From positions 1 through 64,000 of the forward strand of contig NW_025919230.1 in assembly GCF_907164915.1 (NCBI RefSeq): a stretch of DNA of 64,000 nt, given 5' to 3'. Below are positions 59,351 to 64,000 of the stretch, piece after piece. Below the pieces are notes generated by a model. The model saw only the letters and a program-made list of their open reading frames with translations. It made no database searches and was not told the DNA's origin. How positions within the stretch are numbered: the stretch's first letter is position 1; each line of letters begins with the position of its first letter. The translations under genes and the position numbers were made by a program. The stretch comes from Impatiens glandulifera (taxonomy: Eukaryota; Streptophyta; Magnoliopsida; Ericales; Balsaminaceae).

Positions 59351-59577
59351 GGACTTTGTTAGGAGTGGGTTATTTAAAAAATTGATAGAGAGAATTTTTT
59401 TTAATAATAACTAATGAGGGATGATTTTGAAGAATTAAAAATGTTCTTAGTGAAAAAAGTTTCATTATTTATATTTATAAATAAAATATAATATAATAAT
59501 TTAAAATAAATAATATTTTAATTAATAAATTAAATAATCCGATTATATTATTTGATTAGGTCGAACAAAACAAGACC
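59351..59577. mobile_element. Tourist-like MITE, TTA duplication (227 bp)
   Basis: It starts GGACTTTGTTAGGAGTGGG, ends CGAACAAAACAAGACC, and is flanked by TTA on both sides (59348-59350 and 59578-59580). The ends are inverted repeats of the GGxCTTTGTT type. Confidence 0.8.
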
Positions 59578-59701
59578 TTAGTTGAAAATTTTGTCACTTA
59601 AGTACTCTTAACCGACTAAACAAAACAACGGAATTAGGTACCCTTAACCGACCAAACAAAACAACGGTAATTTAAATAACTCCTATTCAAATAAGGCCTA
59701 A

Positions 59702-59957
59702 GGGGTGGTTCGGATTTGCGTTTTTTAAAAAACACAAAGATAAAAAAAAAAATTGGTTATGATTTTAAGGAGGTGACGATTATTTTTGATAAAAATACTT
59801 AAAAAAATATTGATATATATAAATAAAATAAAAAATAATAATTTAAAATAAAGGGTATTTTAATAATTTTATTAATTAAATGAGTGATGTAATAGTTAAA
59901 GAGATTGATTGAAAATTTGATTTTGGTTGATTTTTAAAAAAAAATCCAAATAGTGCC
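59702..59957 (+). mobile_element. Tourist-like MITE (256 bp)
   Basis: It starts GGGGTGGTTCGGATTTGCG and ends AAATCCAAATAGTGCC; flanks are TAA and TTA. The inner half GGAGGTGACGATTATTTTTG is shared with 37528 on and, reversed, with 60000-60257. Confidence 0.7.
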
Positions 59958-59999
59958 TTATCTAACCTGTTTGTTTCAAATTATGAGTCTTATGACTAA

Positions 60000-60257
60000 G
60001 GCAGTGTTTTCTTTCTTTGAGTTTTTAAAAAACTTATTTAAAATTAATTTTTCAATCTCAACAGTTACATTACTCATTTCATTTATTAAATACTAAAATA
60101 CCTTTTATTTTAAATTATTATTTTTTATTTTATTTATATATCAATACTTTTAAGTTTTTTTTATAAATAATAGTTATTACCTTCTTAATATCATTATAAA
60201 TTATTACTTTTTTTCCCTCTTTAAATTTTTTCATAAACTTTAAACCAAACAAAGTCC
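60000..60257 (-). mobile_element. Tourist-like MITE, opposite orientation (258 bp)
   Basis: It starts GGCAGTGTTTTCTTTCTTTG after TAA and ends AAACCAAACAAAGTCC. Its body is the reverse complement of the 59702 type (ATTAAATACTAAAATACCTTTT, TATATATCAATACTTTTAAG). The right duplication is not exact. Confidence 0.65.
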
Positions 60258-60464
60258 AATTAAAGAGATTTGAATATCTTCTCCCACTTCCAAGAGGATA
60301 CTGTGAAATTAAATAGGTGATGCATGACTATGGCGCTTCCCAAGAGAGAAGATTACATTAATTAATGCGAATACAGACTCATTATTACTCAACTGTGTAC
60401 ATATATGATTATAATTAAATAATAAGACTAAAGTATTAAATTGGGTTTACTGGTTTATTTTGAT

Positions 60465-60504
<40 letters not shown>

Positions 60505-61030
60505 GGATAATTTTATTTGAGTAGAATGGGTTGTAGGACATTTATAATTACGTAACGTGTCACTGGGTAATAGGGTTTAATAATTTAAACTTTAGAAAAT
60601 TTGATAAGAATAAAATAATATTTTAAATAGAGAAATAAAATAATTAAAAAGATTAAAATGATAAAAAAGAAGAGAGAGAAAAAACTAATTTAATCTAAAA
60701 TAAACTCAATTTTGTCACCTAATATAATTTTATAAACCAAAGAAATAAGTTACTTTTTGTATGAATTTTATTTATTATTATAAATTTATGATATAAATAA
60801 ATATTAGTACAAAAATATATAATAAAAATAAAAATTTAAGCATATTAAATAAAATATATAAATTTTACTTACATTAAAATTTGAAGGACTTCAATAAAAA
60901 AATTAAAAAATTATTTTTGTTAATGTTTAGGGGAGGGAAATTGGGGAATGGAATAACGTGTCATCACATCATTGACTGGAAAAAAAGATAAAAAGTGAGA
61001 AGAAAAAAAGGAAAGAGAAAATTTGTTAAT
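60258..61030. other. AT-rich DNA with fragments of nearby repeats
   Basis: 60305-60400 (AGGTGATGCATGACTATGGCGC) resembles 38455-38480. 60920-61020 resembles the asymmetric block at 38800-38900. No gene is visible. Confidence 0.4.
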
Positions 61031-61044
61031 TACCAATTCGTTGT

Positions 61045-61170
61045 TCCGAACATGGCCATGTTCTGGACCATTTCATACCCAACATAGCCATGTTCTGGAC
61101 CATTTCGGCCCCAACATGGACATTTTTGGACAATTTCGACCATAACATGGATATGTTCGGAATCATTTCA
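61045..61170. repeat. Four short tandem units built on a palindrome
   Basis: Units of about 32-35 bases with the frame AACATGGxCATGTTCTGGACCATTTCxxxCCC repeat from 61049. The first contains the perfect 16-base palindrome GAACATGGCCATGTTC (61048-61063); later units are less symmetric. Confidence 0.7.
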
Positions 61171-61940
61171 TCCTAAATAGACTAATATTACCAATATTTC
61201 ACATCGGTTTATCAGACATTACACTTCAGTTTTATAAATAACATTAAAGTTTAGACATTACACTTCACCTTAAAAATACATTACAGTTCATACCTTACGG
61301 TTTAAGTTAAAAATAACATCATAATTTAGTTCAATGGTCGTCTTGTTCGCGACTGTCTTGTTCGCGGTGATGATCACGGTGGTCTTATTCTCGGTAGTTT
61401 CTTCGTAGTAGTCATCTGCTTCGATTTGAGTTTCTTATTGAGAGATAAATCTAAAACTCGTACTTTTGAACTCTTTTTGATAGAAGAAGGCTATGATTTT
61501 ATCGTAGCATTATTATGATTTGATCAAAATTGAAGAAAAACGCACACTTTATTTTATTTTTTAATTTTTTTTTCATAGTGGCATATTTTATCCATGTGAC
61601 TGTCAGGTGGAGGGTCGTTAGAGAGTCGTTTTTTTAGCGTCGCTCTCTATCATTCCTCATATATAGATAACTTGAATAAAAGTGGTTTAAATCTATTTTC
61701 TTTTTAAACTAACCTTTTATTTTGTTTTTGTATGTACCATTTTCAGAGTTTCGCTACTCGTTATATGTACTAACATTTGTATTTTTAGATTTAGAACCCA
61801 TGACATAGACGAATGCTCTAAAACAGAATGATAAAAAACTAGATACATGCTTAAATTACCTTCAGACACATGTCCTAAGATTGAATAAATAAATAAGGTG
61901 TAAAATAATATTATTTTAAATGACAAAAAATTTAAAATAG
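61171..61940. other. Non-coding; no gene seen
   Basis: 61200-61320 has three variants of GACATTACACTTCA followed by AAAxATxACATTA, a weak tandem repeat. 61610-61650 contains GAGGGTCGTTAGAGAGTCG. The 61717-61926 minus frame has no motif. Confidence 0.4.
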
Positions 61941-62270
61941 AGACGGTAAGATAAGAGACACGTGAGACATAGCACGAATCCCTTTTTTACGTGTAACCAA
62001 ACACCGAATCAAGAACAAAATCTTTAAAATGCGTTTGAACACGTAAAATATTTTTCTTTCATAATTTCTCGATAAGTAAATTAAGTGACGATTCCAAAAA
62101 AGTTAAATCTAGTCTAAATCGACGTTTTTAAATGCAGTTTAGTCAAATTTATAATTTTGCTTCCTCGTCTCACTTAAGACTCGAGAGAAATGTGAATTAT
62201 GGGGAGCGACTATCGAGTAACGAAACCATTTTTCTCATAAATGATCAATTTTTGACGTTACAATTATATT
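61941..62270 (+). repeat. Decayed Tat-like LTR end and leader fragment
   Basis: ACCAAACACCGAATCAAGAA and ATGCGTTTGAACACGTA align with 34990-35050. TAAGTGACGATTCC at about 62082 corresponds to the TTGGCGACTC primer site there, and CTTAAGACTCGAGAG to its leader. It has the same orientation as 34591-35345. Confidence 0.5.
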
Positions 62271-62503
62271 AATTTTATATAAATTAATTTAATAATTATA
62301 TAAATAAGAAAATAAATGTTAAAAATAATGAAAAAATTAATAAAAACTAAATATGAGAAAATATATATAGAAAACTCACTTTAAACATAATATCTTTAAT
62401 TATAATTTTTTTATTAAAATTACCCGCATATCTCAGCTTATAAATAGAATCAAACGCCCCATAAGTTTATAAGTTTAATTTATTTTAATTATATTAATAA
62501 TTA

Positions 62504-62801
62504 GGTCTGGTTTGGTTTGAGGAAGAAGTTGTTTAGATTTTGTCTGGGTTTATCCAAAAAAATTCTTGTTTGATAAAAAGTAGTAAAAAATTGGTTTTTA
62601 AAATTTAAAGACTAATTTGTCAATTGACTTTAGAAGATATGGTGTAGGTGAGAGAATGATGGTTTAGAGAGAAGATAAAATTAGAGGATAGTTTTGGTAT
62701 TTAAATGATAAAATTATTTGATTTGATGGTTGATAATATGTTTGGGTTTTGGGATAAAAACTCTGGGTTTTATCCCAAAAACCCCTTCATGAAACGAGGC
62801 C
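62504..62801 (+). mobile_element. Tourist-like MITE, TTA duplication (298 bp)
   Basis: It starts GGTCTGGTTTGGTTTGAGGA, ends CTTCATGAAACGAGGCC, with TTA at 62501-62503 and 62802-62804. The body is almost the same as 53591-53883, including GGTGTAGGTGAGAGAATGATGG. Confidence 0.85.
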
Positions 62802-62809
62802 TTAGTATT

Positions 62810-63640
62810 ATATATATAATATTATAAATATTTAAATATATTATTAATTCTTAAATATTAACCACCTTAATTTTTTTAATAATGATTTAAAAACTATTAA
62901 TAATGAATAACTCATTATTTAATTAAATATTTATAATTTTAATATTTTGAGTTAAAATTATTTTAATATTTTATTAACTTAATATTAAATATTAATAAAT
63001 TAGTTAAATAAATTAATTTTTATTTTAAAATAAATTAATAGATTGATTTCCATTACAATTTTACCTATATATAATTTTAAAATTTAATAAAAATAAATAA
63101 TTAAATTAAAAGAATAACATTACTTAATAGTTAAAATTTCTGATATATAAAAATAAAATTTTAGAATTTTGAAAAACAGTTACATTTATAAATTGATTTA
63201 TATCTATATATTAAAATATAAACTTATATTAGTATAATAATTTTATATAATTAATTTATTATTAAAAAAAATTATATGAAAAAAATAAAATTAATGAACA
63301 TAAAGAAATGAATAAAAAAAATAATAGAAGGAAAGTAGAGCGAATAATTAAATGTTGGAGGATGAGATAGATAAAAAAAAATGGATTTTAACCCAAAATG
63401 TAATCAAAATTTGTTTGTTTATTTTTTTAAAAAATTCAATTATAATCAAATATATTTCATTCTTTTTTATTAATCATATTATTTAATTTATTAAATAAAA
63501 AAACTAGATATCATATATTTTAAAAATATTTATTTTATTTTATTATTATATATTAATAATATTTTTAAATATTTTTAAAAATTATTCACTTCTTTCCAAT
63601 AATCTCATTTAATATTCTTTAAATAAATTAGATATATCGT
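62810..63640. repeat. Right copy of the segment upstream of the AIG1-like gene
   Basis: It aligns in the same orientation with 6500-7290 (see that entry for landmarks). Similarity fades after about 63640, with only short matches to 7290-7640. No gene starts before the window ends. Confidence 0.55.
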
Positions 63641-64000
63641 CAAATTGTTTGTCTGAACTTCTTTTTATTTATTTAAAAAAAAAATCCATATTCATCGTGT
63701 AGGATATTTACACATTTATTATTATTATTTTGATTTTGTCCAATTGAATGAGGAAACATTTAAATCACTTCACACCCATATTATTCTATCCAAATTAGTT
63801 AATTTACTTATCTAATTGGTTAAATTAAATTAATTTTTTTTTACAAAATTAATAAAAAAAAAAAACAATTTCTTATAATTAATAATTTACTTATTTAATA
63901 TATTTAATATTTTAATAAAACAAAATAAGATTAGTAACTCAATAACTCATGTATTCAATTTTATGAGCTTGCGTATTCACATTTCAATTATTTATAAAAA
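63641..64000. other. AT-rich DNA, no gene seen
   Basis: Nothing beyond A/T-rich sequence is visible. By comparison with 7290-7980 a promoter or gene could lie just outside the window. Confidence 0.4.

Overview
This is nuclear DNA of a flowering plant. It is very AT-rich (long A/T runs, many (TA)n tracts) and dominated by plant-type transposable elements. The one intact host gene has three short introns with GT/AG borders and encodes a plant AIG1/GIMAP-type GTPase. Seven retrotransposon or transposon lineages typical of eudicots are present. A third reading frame in the Copia element resembles proteins I associate with Lamiales genomes; that placement is weak inference.

Layout. 1-622 is a truncated LTR with a short-dyad array. 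1316-5553 is the 3' part of a second LTR retrotransposon (hairpin-rich non-coding interior, polypurine tract, 3' LTR), inserted into an older LTR (5554-6480). 7981-9205 is the intact AIG1-like gene. 10790-14315 is a 77-bp tandem array of small hairpins, split by a 498-bp hAT element, lying in the 3' non-coding part of a minus-strand Ty3/Gypsy Tat/Ogre-like element (pol 15864-19209, gag and protease 31157-33970). That element is split by a complete 11.9-kb Copia element (19210-31151) with 2.85-kb LTRs and a perfect 5-bp target duplication. 34080-36170 holds fragments of another Tat-like LTR and more dyad arrays. 36171-46921 is AT-rich MITE-bearing DNA with a large inverted repeat (39609-42438).

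46922-50327 is a wrecked second AIG1 copy: its P-loop segment is replaced by foreign DNA and its last exon is interrupted by a hAT element. 51641-53520 is another LTR. 53945-56633 is a MULE whose transposase carries in-frame stops and a lost catalytic Asp. 56689-62801 contains several terminal-inverted-repeat elements, including a 1.08-kb hAT element with a perfect 8-bp target duplication. The right edge (62810-63640) repeats the DNA upstream of the intact AIG1 gene, suggesting that a tandem AIG1 cluster continues beyond the window.

The recurring theme is that five apparently unrelated repeat families each amplified units built from short perfect inverted repeats. In the 77-bp array the stem sequences vary between dyads while base pairing is kept. 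I could not run alignments, folding or database searches; family names come from motif recognition.
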